NCBI RefSeq assembly: GCF_041080675.1
Contig: NZ_CP163520.1
Coordinates: 1,736,001-1,800,000, forward strand
Direction of reading: 5' to 3'
Source: Streptomyces sp. cg36
GTDB lineage: Bacteria > Actinomycetota > Actinomycetes > Streptomycetales > Streptomycetaceae
DNA length: 64,000 nt
The translations under genes were made by a program, and so were the position numbers. The notes beneath the pieces are model-generated. The model made no database searches. It had not been told where the DNA came from and worked only from the letters and a program-made list of their open reading frames with translations. Below are positions 15,443 through 24,576 of this stretch, in pieces. Numbering within the stretch: the stretch's first letter is position 1; the number at the start of each line of letters is the position of its first letter.

Positions 15443-17836
15443 TCAGGACGACTCGGTGCCCGTGAGGTGTTCGGGGCGGACCGGGGTCCTGTTGAGCTCC
15501 AGACCCGTCGCGTTCCGGATCGCCGCGAGGACGGCCGGGGTGGACGACAGGGTCGGGGCCTCGCCGATGCCGCGCAGCCCGTACGGGGCGTGCTCGTCGG
15601 CGAGTTCGAGCACGTCGACGGGGATGGTCGGCGTGTCGAGGATCGTGGGGATGAGGTAGTCCGTGAAGGAGGGGTTGCGCACCTTCGCGGTCTTCGGGTC
15701 GACGATGATCTCCTCCATGACCGCCACGCCCAGGCCCTGGGTGGTGCCACCCTGGATCTGGCCGACGACGGACAGCGGGTTGAGCGCCTTGCCGACGTCC
15801 TGGGCGACGGCCAGCTCGACGACCTTGACCAGGCCGAGCTCGGTGTCCACCTCGACGACCGCGCGGTGCGCGGCGAAGGAGTACTGGACGTGGCCGTTGC
15901 CCTGGCCGGTGCGCAGGTCGAACGCCTCGGTGGGCCGGTGGCGCCACTCCAGCTCCAGCTCCACCGACTCGTCCTCCAGGACCTCCGCGATGTCCGCGAG
16001 GACCTCGCCGCCGTCGGTGACGACCTTGCCGCCCTCCAGGAGGAGTTCGGCGGTCGCCCACGCCGGGTGGTAGGAGCCGAACTTGCGGCGGCCGATCTCC
16101 AGCACGGCCTCGCGGACGTGCTCGCAGGTGTTCTTGACCGCGCCGCCGGTGACGTACGTCTGGCGCGAGGCCGAGGTGGAACCGGCCGAGCCGACCTGGG
16201 TGTCGGCCGGGTGGATGGTCACCTGGGTGACACCGAGCTCGGTGCGGGCGATCTGCGCGTGGACGGTGACACCGCCCTGGCCGACCTCCGCCATCGCGGT
16301 GTGCACGGTGGCCACCGGCTCGCCGCCGACGACCTCCATGCGGACCTTGGCGGTGGAGTAGTCGTCGAAGCCCTCGGAGAAGCCGACGTTCTTGATGCCG
16401 ACCGCGTAGCCCACGCCCCGTACGACGCCCTCGCCGTGCGTGGTGTTGGAGAGGCCGCCGGGCAGCGCGCGGACGTCGGCCGCCTCGCCCGCGGTCGCCC
16501 ACTGCTGCTCGGGCGGCAGCGGACGGGCCTTGATGCGGCGCAGCAGCTCGGCGACCGGGGCCGGGGAGTCGACCGGCTGGCCGGTCGGCATGATCGTGCC
16601 CTGCTCCATGGCGTTGAGCTGACGGAACTCCACCGGGTCCATGCCCAGCTTCGCCGCCAGCTTGTCCATCTGGGCCTCGTAGGCGAAGCACGCCTGGACC
16701 GCGCCGAAGCCGCGCATGGCGCCGCAGGGCGGGTTGTTGGAGTAGAGCGCGATGGCCTCGATGTCGACGTCGTCGATCACGTACGGGCCGACGCTCAGCG
16801 AGGAGGCGTTGCCGACGACCGCCGGGGAGGCCGACGCGTAGGCGCCGCCGTCCAGGACGATCTTGCACTTCATGTGCGTGAGCTTGCCGTCCTTGGTGGC
16901 GCCGTGCTCGTAGTAGAGCTTCGCCGGGTGGCGGTGGACGTGGCCGAAGAAGGACTCGAACCGGTTGTAGACGATCTTGACCGGCTTGCCGGTGCGCAGC
17001 GCCAGCAGACAGGCGTGGATCTGCATCGAGATGTCCTCGCGACCGCCGAAGGCGCCGCCGACGCCGGAGAGCGTCATCCGGACCTTCTCCTCGGGCAGGC
17101 CGAGGACGGGGGCGATCTGCTTGAGGTCGGAGTGCAGCCACTGGGTGGCGACGTACAGCTCGACGCCGCCGTCCTCGGACGGTACGGCGAGGCCGGACTC
17201 GGGGCCGAGGAACGCCTGGTCCTGCATGCCGAAGGTGTACTCGCCCTTGACGATGACGTCGGCGCGCTTGGCGGCCTCGTCGGCGTCGCCGCGCACGATC
17301 GGCTGGCGGTGCACGATGTTCGGGTGCGGCACATGGCCGATGTGGTGGTCGTCGCGGCCCTCGTGGACCAGGACCGCGTCGGGGGCGGTCGCGGACGCCT
17401 CGTCCGTGATGACCGGCAGCTCGGCGTAGTCGATCTTGATCTTGGCGGCGGCGCGGCGCGCGGTCTCCGGGTGGTCGGCGGCGACCAGCGCCACCGGCTC
17501 GCCGTGGTGGCGGACCTTGCCGTGGGCCAGGACCGGGGTGTCCTGGATCTCCAGGCCGTAGTTCTTCACCTCGGTCGGCAGGTCGTCGTAGGTCAGCACG
17601 GCGTAGACGCCGGGCATCGCGACGGCCTCGGAGATGTCGATCGACCTGATCTCGGCGTGGGCGACCGTGGAGCGCAGGGTCTGGCCCCAGAGCATGTCCT
17701 CGTGCCACATGTCCGAGGAGTACGCGAACTCGCCGGTGACCTTGAGGGTGCCGTCCGGGCGCAGCGTCGACTCGCCGATGCCGCCCTTGGTCTTGGAGCC
17801 CTGGGTGATGTTGGTGGGGGTGCCGGTGGTGGCCAT
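15443..17836 (-). CDS. Xanthine dehydrogenase, molybdenum-binding subunit
   Basis: The 797-residue large subunit of the molybdenum hydroxylase family has an N-terminal Ald_Xan_dh domain (GEFAYSSDM..., PGVYAVLTYDDLP), cofactor-binding segments such as GVGGAFGGREDI and MRGFGAVQACFAYE, and the final GIGEAPT segment with the catalytic Glu. With the iron-sulfur and FAD subunits upstream it forms the XdhABC-type enzyme oxidising hypoxanthine to xanthine and urate in the cytoplasm. Only 5 bases separate its ATG from the upstream stop, so it is co-translated. It could act on another heterocycle, but the PucR, permease and XdhC neighbours favour purines. Confidence 0.9.
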   Translation of the reverse strand: MATTGTPTNITQGSKTKGGIGESTLRPDGTLKVTGEFAYSSDMWHEDMLWGQTLRSTVAHAEIRSIDISEAVAMPGVYAVLTYDDLPTEVKNYGLEIQDTPVLAHGKVRHHGEPVALVAADHPETARRAAAKIKIDYAELPVITDEASATAPDAVLVHEGRDDHHIGHVPHPNIVHRQPIVRGDADEAAKRADVIVKGEYTFGMQDQAFLGPESGLAVPSEDGGVELYVATQWLHSDLKQIAPVLGLPEEKVRMTLSGVGGAFGGREDISMQIHACLLALRTGKPVKIVYNRFESFFGHVHRHPAKLYYEHGATKDGKLTHMKCKIVLDGGAYASASPAVVGNASSLSVGPYVIDDVDIEAIALYSNNPPCGAMRGFGAVQACFAYEAQMDKLAAKLGMDPVEFRQLNAMEQGTIMPTGQPVDSPAPVAELLRRIKARPLPPEQQWATAGEAADVRALPGGLSNTTHGEGVVRGVGYAVGIKNVGFSEGFDDYSTAKVRMEVVGGEPVATVHTAMAEVGQGGVTVHAQIARTELGVTQVTIHPADTQVGSAGSTSASRQTYVTGGAVKNTCEHVREAVLEIGRRKFGSYHPAWATAELLLEGGKVVTDGGEVLADIAEVLEDESVELELEWRHRPTEAFDLRTGQGNGHVQYSFAAHRAVVEVDTELGLVKVVELAVAQDVGKALNPLSVVGQIQGGTTQGLGVAVMEEIIVDPKTAKVRNPSFTDYLIPTILDTPTIPVDVLELADEHAPYGLRGIGEAPTLSSTPAVLAAIRNATGLELNRTPVRPEHLTGTESS

Positions 17837-17841
17837 GATCG

Positions 17842-18435
17842 TCAGACCGCCTCTTCCTGACGGGCGGCCGCGAGGCGGACCGCGTCGAGGATCTTCTCGT
17901 AACCGGTGCAGCGGCAGAGGTTGCCGGAGAGTGCCTCGCGGATGTCCTGGTCGGACGGGGAGGCGTTGCGCTCCAGGAGCTCGTCGGCGGCGACCAGGAG
18001 GCCGGGGGTGCAGAAGCCGCACTGCACGGCGCCGGCGTCGATGAACGCCTGCTGGATCGGGGAGAGCGCGCCCGCCTCTCCGGTCCGGCCGTCGGCGGGC
18101 TTGGCCTGCCAGCGCTGGGCCGCGTCCAGGGAGGTGCCGCAGGCGCCGGAGGCGCAGCCGCCGCCGGGGTGGGCGTCCTGGCGGTGCTGGGCGTAGTCGG
18201 CCAGGCCCTCCACGGTGACGACCTCGCGGCCCTCCACCTGACCGGCCGCGACCAGGCACGAACAGACCGGCACGCCGTCCAGGCGGACCGTGCAGGAGCC
18301 GCACTCGCCCTGCTCGCAGGCGTTCTTCGAACCCGGCAGGCCCATGCGCTCGCGCAGGACGTACAGCAGGCTCTCGCCCTCCCATACGTCGTCGGCTTCC
18401 TGCTTGCGGCCGTTGACCGTGAAATTGACGCGCAT
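17842..18435 (-). CDS. Xanthine dehydrogenase, [2Fe-2S] subunit
   Basis: The 197-residue protein carries two [2Fe-2S] clusters: the plant-ferredoxin type at Cys40, Cys45, Cys48 and Cys60, and the helical-domain cluster at Cys139, Cys142, Cys174 and Cys176. It relays electrons from the molybdenum site to FAD. It is about 40 residues longer than the usual 155-165 because of an insertion at roughly 83-125 that itself contains Cys94 and Cys99. The gene lies between the FAD and molybdenum subunit genes with gaps of 2 and 5 bases. Confidence 0.92.
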   Translation of the reverse strand: MRVNFTVNGRKQEADDVWEGESLLYVLRERMGLPGSKNACEQGECGSCTVRLDGVPVCSCLVAAGQVEGREVVTVEGLADYAQHRQDAHPGGGCASGACGTSLDAAQRWQAKPADGRTGEAGALSPIQQAFIDAGAVQCGFCTPGLLVAADELLERNASPSDQDIREALSGNLCRCTGYEKILDAVRLAAARQEEAV

Positions 18436-18437
18436 GG

Positions 18438-19328
18438 TTATGCAGCTCCTTCAAGCGAGCGGCCGGTGCCGCGGTACTGCTCCCAGGTCCAGCCGAGCGT
18501 GCGGCGGGCCATGATGCCCACGGCGTGCCGCCGGTACTTGGCGGTGCCTCGTACGTCGTCGATCGGGTTGCAGGAGGCGGAGGCGAGCTCCGCGAACTGC
18601 TTGGCGATCGAAGGAGTGATGATCTTGCCGCTCTCCCAGAACCCGCCCTCGTCGAGCGCGGCGTTCAGGAACTCCTCGGCGGCCTTGGCCCGGACCGGGG
18701 TCGGGGCGGCCGAGCCGATGCCGGTGCGGACCGTGCGGGTCTCGGGGTGCAGCGCGAGGCCGAAGGCGCAGACCGCGATGACCATCGCGTTGCGGGTGCC
18801 GACCTTGGAGTACTGCTGGGGGCCGTCCGCCTTCTTGATGTGGACGGTCTTGATGAGCTCGTCCGGCGCCATCGCGTTGCGCTTCACACCGGTGTAGAAC
18901 TCGTCGATCGGGATCAGCCGGGAGCCGCGCACCGACTCCACCTCGACCTCGGCGCCCGCGGCGAGCAGCGCCGGGTGGGCGTCACCGGCCGGGGAGGCGG
19001 TGCCCAGGTTGCCGCCGACACCGCCGCGGTTGCGGATCTGCGGCGAGGCGACGGTGTGCGAGGCGAGCGCCAGGCCCGGCAGCTCGGCCCGCAGCTCCTC
19101 CATGATCCGGGTGTACGGCACGGACGCGCCGAGCCGTACGGTCTCCTCGCCGACCTCCCACGCGCGCAGCAGCTCGATGCGGTTCAGGTCCAGCAGGTAC
19201 TCCGGCCGCCGGTGGTCGAAGTTGATCTCGACCATCACATCGGTGCCACCCGCAATGGGCACAGCCGTGGGGTGCTCGGCCTTGGCGGCGAGCGCCTCCT
19301 CCCAGCTGGCGGGGCGAAGGAAGTCCAT
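18438..19328 (-). CDS. Xanthine dehydrogenase, FAD-binding subunit
   Basis: The 296-residue protein of the CoxM/CutM FAD family has the FAD pyrophosphate loop VPIAGGTDVMVEINF (about 30-44) and a second FAD motif RNRGGVGGNLGTASPAGD. It passes electrons to NAD+ or another acceptor. The ATG at 19328 is favoured by AGAGAG about 7 nt upstream; the ORF extends seven codons further. It is the first gene of the xdh operon and is divergent from the PucR regulator. Confidence 0.9.
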   Translation of the reverse strand: MDFLRPASWEEALAAKAEHPTAVPIAGGTDVMVEINFDHRRPEYLLDLNRIELLRAWEVGEETVRLGASVPYTRIMEELRAELPGLALASHTVASPQIRNRGGVGGNLGTASPAGDAHPALLAAGAEVEVESVRGSRLIPIDEFYTGVKRNAMAPDELIKTVHIKKADGPQQYSKVGTRNAMVIAVCAFGLALHPETRTVRTGIGSAAPTPVRAKAAEEFLNAALDEGGFWESGKIITPSIAKQFAELASASCNPIDDVRGTAKYRRHAVGIMARRTLGWTWEQYRGTGRSLEGAA

Positions 19329-19411
19329 GAGTGGCTCTCTTCTTCTCAATCGGGGTCGTTCGCGCGGGTCCCGGGGACGGCCGGCCCTCGGCTTTGAAGT
19401 CGTTCATGTGC

Positions 19412-19440
19412 TGTTAACGCTGTGTGGCCCCAGTACACAA
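19412..19440 (-). promoter_or_regulatory. Candidate xdh operon promoter
   Basis: On the minus strand TTGTGT (19440-19435) and TTAACA (19417-19412) are separated by 17 bases, about 85 bases before the first xdh ATG. A TGTGT/ACACA inverted pair overlaps the -35 box and spacer (19421-19439), a possible regulator contact site in this divergent region. Confidence 0.4.
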
Positions 19441-19586
19441 GCCTCACTCCGCCGGGTGCAGTCACCGAAACCATGAAGGAGTTGGCTGGTCTCCATCTAC
19501 GTCTTGTAGATTCGTATGAAAGGCGGTGCTCAGGAACCCCACCGCTTTCCACCGGCAACAACAAGACAGATCGGCGGCGACACGCG

Positions 19587-21260
19587 ATGCGGCTGCGCGC
19601 ACTTCTGGAGACCGACGCGCTGGGGCTGCGGCTGCTCGGCGGCGAGGACGAGCTGGACCGCACCGTACGCGGTGTGATGACCACTGACCTGCGCGATCCG
19701 AGCCGCTATCTCTCCGGCGGCGAGCTGGTCCTCACCGGCCTCGCCTGGCGCCGCGACGCCGACGATTCCGAGCCATTCGTACGCATCCTGGCCGGAGCCG
19801 GGGTGGTGGGCCTGGCGGCGGGCGAGGCCGAGCTGGGCGCGATCCCGGATGACCTGATCCGTGCTTGCGCACAGCACCGGCTGCCGCTGTTCGCGGTCAA
19901 CGAGTCGGTCGCCTTCGCCACCATCACCGAGCACGTGGTGCGCCAGGTCTCCGGCGAGCGGGCCGGGGACCTCGCGGCCGTGGTCGACCGCCACCGGCGG
20001 CTGATGACCTCGGGCCCGGCGGGCGGCGGACCGGAGGTCGTCCTCGACCTGCTCGGCTCCGACCTGGACCTGCGCGCCTGGGTGCTCTCGCCCACCGGAC
20101 GGCAGATCGCGGGCGCGGGCGAACCCCTCGCCCCGGCCGTCGGCGCCACTCTCGCGGGTGAACATCTCGGCGCCACCCGCACCGGCCGCCGGGGCCCGCA
20201 CCGGGCCCTGATCGGCGGCACCACGTACTCGCTCTTCCCGATCCGGCACAGCGGGCGCGGGGCGGCCCCGGCCGGCCGCGACGTGCGCGAGACGGTGCTC
20301 TCGGACTGGCTGCTCGCCGTGGAGGCGGACGCGGGCGACTGGCCCGCCGCCCGGCTCGACCTGCTCCAGGGCGTCACCCAACTGATCGCCGTGGAGCGCG
20401 ACCGCCGCGACGCGGCCCGTACGGTACGGCGCAGGCTCGCCCAGGAGGTGCTGGAGCTGGTGCAGACCGGGGCCGCGCCCGCCGAGATCGCCGCCCGGCT
20501 GCGGGTCGCCGCCCCCGTCCTGCTGCCCGGCCTCGGCTCGGCGCCGCACTGGCAGGTGATCGTGGCCCGGGTCGACTGGACCCCGACGGCGGCCAGCGGG
20601 GCCGAGGTCGCGGCGGGCCCGGTCGCCCAGGCGCTGCTGGAGGAGATCCTGGTCGACCCGGCCGTCACCGGACCGGAGTCCTCCGACCGGATCGCGGTGG
20701 CCCACGCGGGCGACGAGGCGATCGCGCTGGTGCCGCTGCCCGCCGTCGGCGAGGGCACGGAGGGCGGGCTGCACGCGGACGCGCTGCTCGCCTCGGTCCA
20801 GGCGCCCCTGTCGGCGGGGCTCGCCGACGACGGCCGGCTGACACTGGGTGTCAGCGCCGCCGTGCACTCGGCGGAGGGGCTGCGCGGCGCCCTGGAGGAG
20901 GCCCGGCACGCGCGCCGGGTCGCCGCGGCCCGGCCCGGCCGGGTCTGCGCGGCCGGCCACCACGAGCTGGCCTCGCACGTGCTGCTGCTGCCGTTCGTGC
21001 CGGACGACGTGCGGCGCGCGTTCACGGCCCGGCTGCTGGACCCGCTGCGCGACTACGACCGGCGCCACCGGGCCGAGCTGATCCCGACCCTGGAGGCGTT
21101 CCTCGACTGCGACGGCTCCTGGACCCGGTGCGCCACACGGCTGCATCTGCACGTCAACACCTTGCGCTACCGGGTGGGCCGGATCGAGCAACTGACGGGC
21201 CGTGACCTTTCGCGCCTGGAGGACAAGCTGGACTTCTTCCTGGCCCTGCGGATGAGCTGA
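19587..21260 (+). CDS. pucR: PucR family transcriptional regulator of purine catabolism
   Basis: This 557-residue regulator has an N-terminal PucR domain (RALLETDALGLRLLGGEDEL, DRTVRGVMTTDLRDPSRYL) and a C-terminal PucR helix-turn-helix (CATRLHLHVNTLRYRVGRIE). It is divergent from the xdh operon, so it probably senses a purine breakdown signal and controls that operon and possibly the permease. The ATG at 19587 begins exactly at the PucR domain although its ribosome site is weak; the frame is open to an upstream ATG at 19422. Confidence 0.88.
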   Translation: MRLRALLETDALGLRLLGGEDELDRTVRGVMTTDLRDPSRYLSGGELVLTGLAWRRDADDSEPFVRILAGAGVVGLAAGEAELGAIPDDLIRACAQHRLPLFAVNESVAFATITEHVVRQVSGERAGDLAAVVDRHRRLMTSGPAGGGPEVVLDLLGSDLDLRAWVLSPTGRQIAGAGEPLAPAVGATLAGEHLGATRTGRRGPHRALIGGTTYSLFPIRHSGRGAAPAGRDVRETVLSDWLLAVEADAGDWPAARLDLLQGVTQLIAVERDRRDAARTVRRRLAQEVLELVQTGAAPAEIAARLRVAAPVLLPGLGSAPHWQVIVARVDWTPTAASGAEVAAGPVAQALLEEILVDPAVTGPESSDRIAVAHAGDEAIALVPLPAVGEGTEGGLHADALLASVQAPLSAGLADDGRLTLGVSAAVHSAEGLRGALEEARHARRVAAARPGRVCAAGHHELASHVLLLPFVPDDVRRAFTARLLDPLRDYDRRHRAELIPTLEAFLDCDGSWTRCATRLHLHVNTLRYRVGRIEQLTGRDLSRLEDKLDFFLALRMS

Positions 21261-21435
21261 GGGGAGCGCGCCGAGGGCGCGAAAGGGCCCCGGCACCACC
21301 CCGTCGCGCGCAACCCGCCGTTTGTGAACCAATTCACGCGCGGGCCTTGGCCCCGCGTGCCAATCCGTGCTGAGATTCGCCCACGGCTCCACAGCTCGGA
21401 CTCAACGGCTCAATGGCGCGCTCGGGGAGGGCAAC

Positions 21436-22227
21436 GTGGCGTACTCCGCCATGTCTGATTCCGGAACGACTGCAGAGAACGGGGATCCGCTCCATCCGCT
21501 CCAGATCGCGGTATGGCGGCTGCGCTCGCGCGGCTGCTGGACGGACGCGGCGGCCCTGCTGGAACCACACGCCGCCGAGCCCGCCGCAGCGCTCCAGCGG
21601 GCCGCGCTCCTCACCGAGCGCTGCCTGTACACCGGGGACGGCTGGGCGGAGGCCGAGGAGGCGCTGCGCGGCGCGGAAGCCGTGGCGGGGGACGACGAGG
21701 AGCGCGGCGCGGCGGCGTGCGAGCGCGGCCAGCTGGCGTACGCCTCGACGCTGCTCGGGGTGCGCGACCGTGCCGACGAGGCGCGCTCGGCGCTGGGGCG
21801 GGCCGCCGCGCTGATCGCCCCGGCGGCGCGGGGGCGGGCCCTGCTCGACTTCCGGCGGGGGCTGCTCGCCGAGAACGTCGCGGACGCGCCGCAGGCGGCC
21901 CGCGCCGCCTACCGCCGCGCCCACGCGGGCGCCACCGCGCACGGGGACACGCTGCTGCTCTCCTTCACCTGGCGCCATCTGGCCGGACTCGCCCTGCGGG
22001 ACGGGGAGTTGGCGGAGGCGCGGCACGGGTTCGCGGAGTCGCTGCGGATCCGGGAGGAGCTGGGGTATCTGGTCGGTACGGCACCCGCCCTCGCCGCGCT
22101 GGCCCAGGCCGAGCCGGAGCCGGAGGCCGCGCGGCTGCGGACGGAGGCGGCGCGGCTGTTCCGCCTCCTGGGCGGGGTCCCCACGTGGCTGGCCTCCCAC
22201 CTGGCCCCGTCCCCGGCGACGACCTGA
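21436..22227 (+). CDS. TPR-like helical repeat protein
   Basis: The 263-residue alpha-helical protein is rich in Ala and Leu, with repeating 34-residue-type helices (YRRAHAGATAHGDTLLLSFT, HLAGLALRDGELAEARHGF) typical of tetratricopeptide repeats. The GTG at 21436 follows GGGGAGGG with short spacing; an in-frame ATG occurs five codons later. No catalytic motif is visible. Related Streptomyces proteins are annotated only as TPR or hypothetical proteins, and the function is unknown. Confidence 0.6.
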   Translation: MAYSAMSDSGTTAENGDPLHPLQIAVWRLRSRGCWTDAAALLEPHAAEPAAALQRAALLTERCLYTGDGWAEAEEALRGAEAVAGDDEERGAAACERGQLAYASTLLGVRDRADEARSALGRAAALIAPAARGRALLDFRRGLLAENVADAPQAARAAYRRAHAGATAHGDTLLLSFTWRHLAGLALRDGELAEARHGFAESLRIREELGYLVGTAPALAALAQAEPEPEAARLRTEAARLFRLLGGVPTWLASHLAPSPATT

Positions 22228-22614
22228 CGCCACCCCCACGTGCGGCCTGGCAGGGCCGGGCCCCATCCGCCCGTGCCCCGTCTGCGGACCGTGCGTGGCC
22301 GATCGCGCAGTTCCCCGCGCCCCTTGTACGCCCGGACCTCATCTGCGGGCCGGTGGGGGCTGCTCGCGCAGTTCCCCGCGCCCCTAGGGGGTGCCCGGCA
22401 GCCAGAGAGTCCAGCTCGGCCACCCGCTTTTAGGGGCGCGGGGAACTGCGCGAGAAGCGAGCACGGTCCGCGGACGAAGTCGGGTTTTCAAGGGGCGCGG
22501 GGAACTGCGCGAGAAGCGAGCACGGCCCGCGGACGAACGAGGGTTTTCCAGCGGCGCGGGGAACTGCGCAGAGAGCTGCCACAGTGGGGGACGAAACCGA
22601 CCCGCCGCGCCGCG
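22228..22614. other. Intergenic region filled by dispersed repeats
   Basis: No gene is supported here. Most of the 387 bases is made of five copies of a repeat family that faces both directions (see 22303-22570). It lies between a plus-strand and a minus-strand gene, so it may also serve as a terminator for both. Confidence 0.7.
22303..22570. repeat. Five copies of GGGGCGCGGGGAACTGCGC-type repeat, two inverted against three
   Basis: Two copies read GCGCAGTTCCCCGCGCCCC on the plus strand (about 22304-22323 and 22364-22384). Three copies read as the complement (22433-22452, 22492-22511, 22551-22570) with an exact 59-base period. The longer unit includes the flank AAGCGAGCACGGNCCGCGGACGAA, and a degenerate inverted form of that flank precedes the first copy. 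This resembles short intergenic repeats seen widely in Streptomyces chromosomes and could fold into alternative long hairpins. Confidence 0.85.
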
Positions 22615-23400
22615 CTACAGCGTCGACCCCGTGAAATGCTCCCGCACCAGGGACTGGACCACGGCCAGATCCTGGGCGCTCAGCGCGTCCAGCAGAGCCA
22701 GGTGCTCCGCCGCGTCGGCGACGAGTTCGGCGCGGCGGGCGACGGGCGCGGCGGTCAGCGGCCACTGCGAACGCCGGTGCAGATCCTCCGCCACCTGAAG
22801 CAGCTGCTGGTTCCCGGCGAGCGCCAGCACCGCCCGGTGGAAGGCCCGGTCGGACTCCGCGTACCCGGCCCGGTCGCCGACGGCCGCCGCGTGGGTGGTG
22901 GCCTCGGCGAGCGGGCGCAGCTCGGCCCACCGCGCGGCCGGCACCGACCGCGCGAGCCGCAGCATCACCGGCACCTCGATGAGCGCCCGCACCTCCGCGA
23001 GCTCCGCGAGCTCCCGGGCGCTGCGCTCGGTGACCCGGAAGCCCCGGTTGGGCACGACCTCGACGGCGCCCTCGGAGGCGAGGCGCTGCATGGCCTCGCG
23101 CACCGGCGTGGCCGAGACGCCGAAGCGCTCGCCGAGCGCCGGCGCCGAGTAGACCTCGCCCGGCACCAGTTCGCCGTCGACCAGCGCGGCCCGCAGCGCC
23201 TCCAGGATCTGGCCGCGCACGGAGTGCCGCCGCACCTGGGGCGGCGCGGGTTCGCTGTGCGTGTGCTCGCCGCGCGCCTCGGCGCGCCCCGCCCCGTCCG
23301 GTACGGCCGCGAACGGCGCCTGTCCGGGGCGGACCTGCGCGGGCACGCGGGCGGCCCCGAACGGCGCCGCCGCCGCTTCGCGCGCTCTGCCCTGCTCCAC
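22615..23400 (-). CDS. GntR (FadR subfamily) transcriptional regulator
   Basis: This 261-residue regulator has a winged helix (RGQILEALRAALVDGELVPG, then FGVSATPVREAMQRLASEG) followed by an all-helical FCD ligand domain with the metal-binding pattern RAFHRAVLALAGN and AAEHLALLDAL. The GTG at 23400 is placed 6 nt after AGGAGG; a TTG 16 codons upstream also opens the frame. The N-terminal extension is Ala/Pro rich and unstructured. No target operon is adjacent on its own strand; the divergent FhuF-like gene has its own iron box. Ligand unknown. Confidence 0.85.
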   Translation of the reverse strand: MEQGRAREAAAAPFGAARVPAQVRPGQAPFAAVPDGAGRAEARGEHTHSEPAPPQVRRHSVRGQILEALRAALVDGELVPGEVYSAPALGERFGVSATPVREAMQRLASEGAVEVVPNRGFRVTERSARELAELAEVRALIEVPVMLRLARSVPAARWAELRPLAEATTHAAAVGDRAGYAESDRAFHRAVLALAGNQQLLQVAEDLHRRSQWPLTAAPVARRAELVADAAEHLALLDALSAQDLAVVQSLVREHFTGSTL

Positions 23401-23476
23401 CCAGGCCCTCCTACCGCTCGGTACTCCCCCAGCACCATAGGCGGACAAAGCGACAGTTCAAACCTCGCGCGCATCC

Positions 23477-23495
23477 GCTAAGGTAAGCCTTACCT
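23477..23495 (+). promoter_or_regulatory. Iron box (DmdR/IdeR-type operator)
   Basis: TAAGGTAAGCCTTACCTGC contains the perfect palindrome AGGTAAG-C-CTTACCT (23479-23493) and matches the 19-base DtxR/IdeR/DmdR consensus well. It lies 30 bases upstream of the FhuF-like start, so iron-replete repression is expected. Confidence 0.85.
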
Positions 23496-23524
23496 GCAAA
23501 CGATCGTGATTCGGTGGTCCCTGC

Positions 23525-24361
23525 ATGACTGTGTCCACGCTGCTCCCGAGTCCCCTGGCGGCGTCCTACGCGCGCCTCGCCGAGGCGTACCCCGGCCTCC
23601 GGGTCGACGAGCTCGCGGATGGCGAACGGGCCCCCGAGAGCCCCGGATGGTTCGGCGCGCACCGCCTCGCGGAGGGCGCCGACGCCCTCGACGACTTCCT
23701 GGCCTGGGACGACGAGCAGGTCCTGCGCGACTACGGGCAGCGGGCCCGCCCCGACGTCATCGCCTCCTTCGGCTTCCACCGGTACGCCTGGCCGGTCTGC
23801 CTGCTGATCACGGTCCCCTGGTTCCTGCACCGGCGGGTCCCCCGGCTGCCGGTCGAGGACGTGACGTTCCAGCGGGCACTCGGACGGCTCAACGTGCGGG
23901 CGCGCGAGTTCGCCTGTCTGCCGGGCGACCCGGCCGCCGGGCACCCCGGGGCCCGGGTCGTCCCGGACGAGGAGGCGCTGCGGGGCGAGGTGCGCGCGGC
24001 GGTGGCCGAGCACATCGGCCCGGTGCTCGACGGCTTCGGCCCCCGGATGCGGCGCGGGCGCCGGGCGCTGTGGGGCATGGCGACGGACGAGATCGTCGAG
24101 GGCCTCTGGTACGTGGCGGCGCTGCTCGGCGAGGAGCGCCGCGCGATGGCCGAGCTGGAGCTGCTGCTGCCGGGCTCGACCAAGCCGTACGTGGGCGCCG
24201 CCGGGTTCCGGGAGCTGACCGGGCCCGCGGGCGAGCCGCTGCCGACCCGCGACCGGGCCAGCTGCTGCCTCTACTACACGCTGCGCCCCGAGGACACCTG
24301 CGTCACCTGCCCCCGGACCTGCGACGCGGAGCGCGTGGCCCGGCTCGCCGCCGCGTCCTGA
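23525..24361 (+). CDS. FhuF-like [2Fe-2S] ferric siderophore reductase
   Basis: The 278-residue protein ends with the FhuF cluster motif Cys247-Cys248-x10-Cys259-x2-Cys262 in SCCLYYTLRPEDTCVTCPR. FhuF-type proteins reduce ferric iron in imported siderophores at the cytoplasmic face, releasing Fe(II). The iron box 30 bases upstream supports an iron-starvation role. No siderophore transporter or biosynthesis gene is adjacent, so it stands alone. Confidence 0.88.
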   Translation: MTVSTLLPSPLAASYARLAEAYPGLRVDELADGERAPESPGWFGAHRLAEGADALDDFLAWDDEQVLRDYGQRARPDVIASFGFHRYAWPVCLLITVPWFLHRRVPRLPVEDVTFQRALGRLNVRAREFACLPGDPAAGHPGARVVPDEEALRGEVRAAVAEHIGPVLDGFGPRMRRGRRALWGMATDEIVEGLWYVAALLGEERRAMAELELLLPGSTKPYVGAAGFRELTGPAGEPLPTRDRASCCLYYTLRPEDTCVTCPRTCDAERVARLAAAS

Positions 24362-24576
24362 CCCCGCACGGCCCGGCGGGGAGTCCACGCCACCCGTCCG
24401 AGTGAGCCGCGTTCGCACACAACTCGGTTTGCCGCGACGCCAGTTCGAGCAGATCGCACCTATCCGTATGCCCTGACGCCCTCATGGCGTTCTCTTGCCC
24501 CGAAAACCCCTGCGGCCCCGCGCGGCAGGAGCAGTATGGCGCCCGGAACGCCTTACGTGATTTCAAGGGACACCGC

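Noticed and set aside
15302..17860. 852-codon plus-strand ORF
   Set aside because: Antisense shadow of the xanthine dehydrogenase large subunit, rich in Val, Asp and Arg with no motifs.
22303..22570. Regular 59-base spacing considered as a CRISPR array
   Set aside because: Spacer regions are themselves repeated and nearly identical, copies occur in both orientations, and no cas gene is near.
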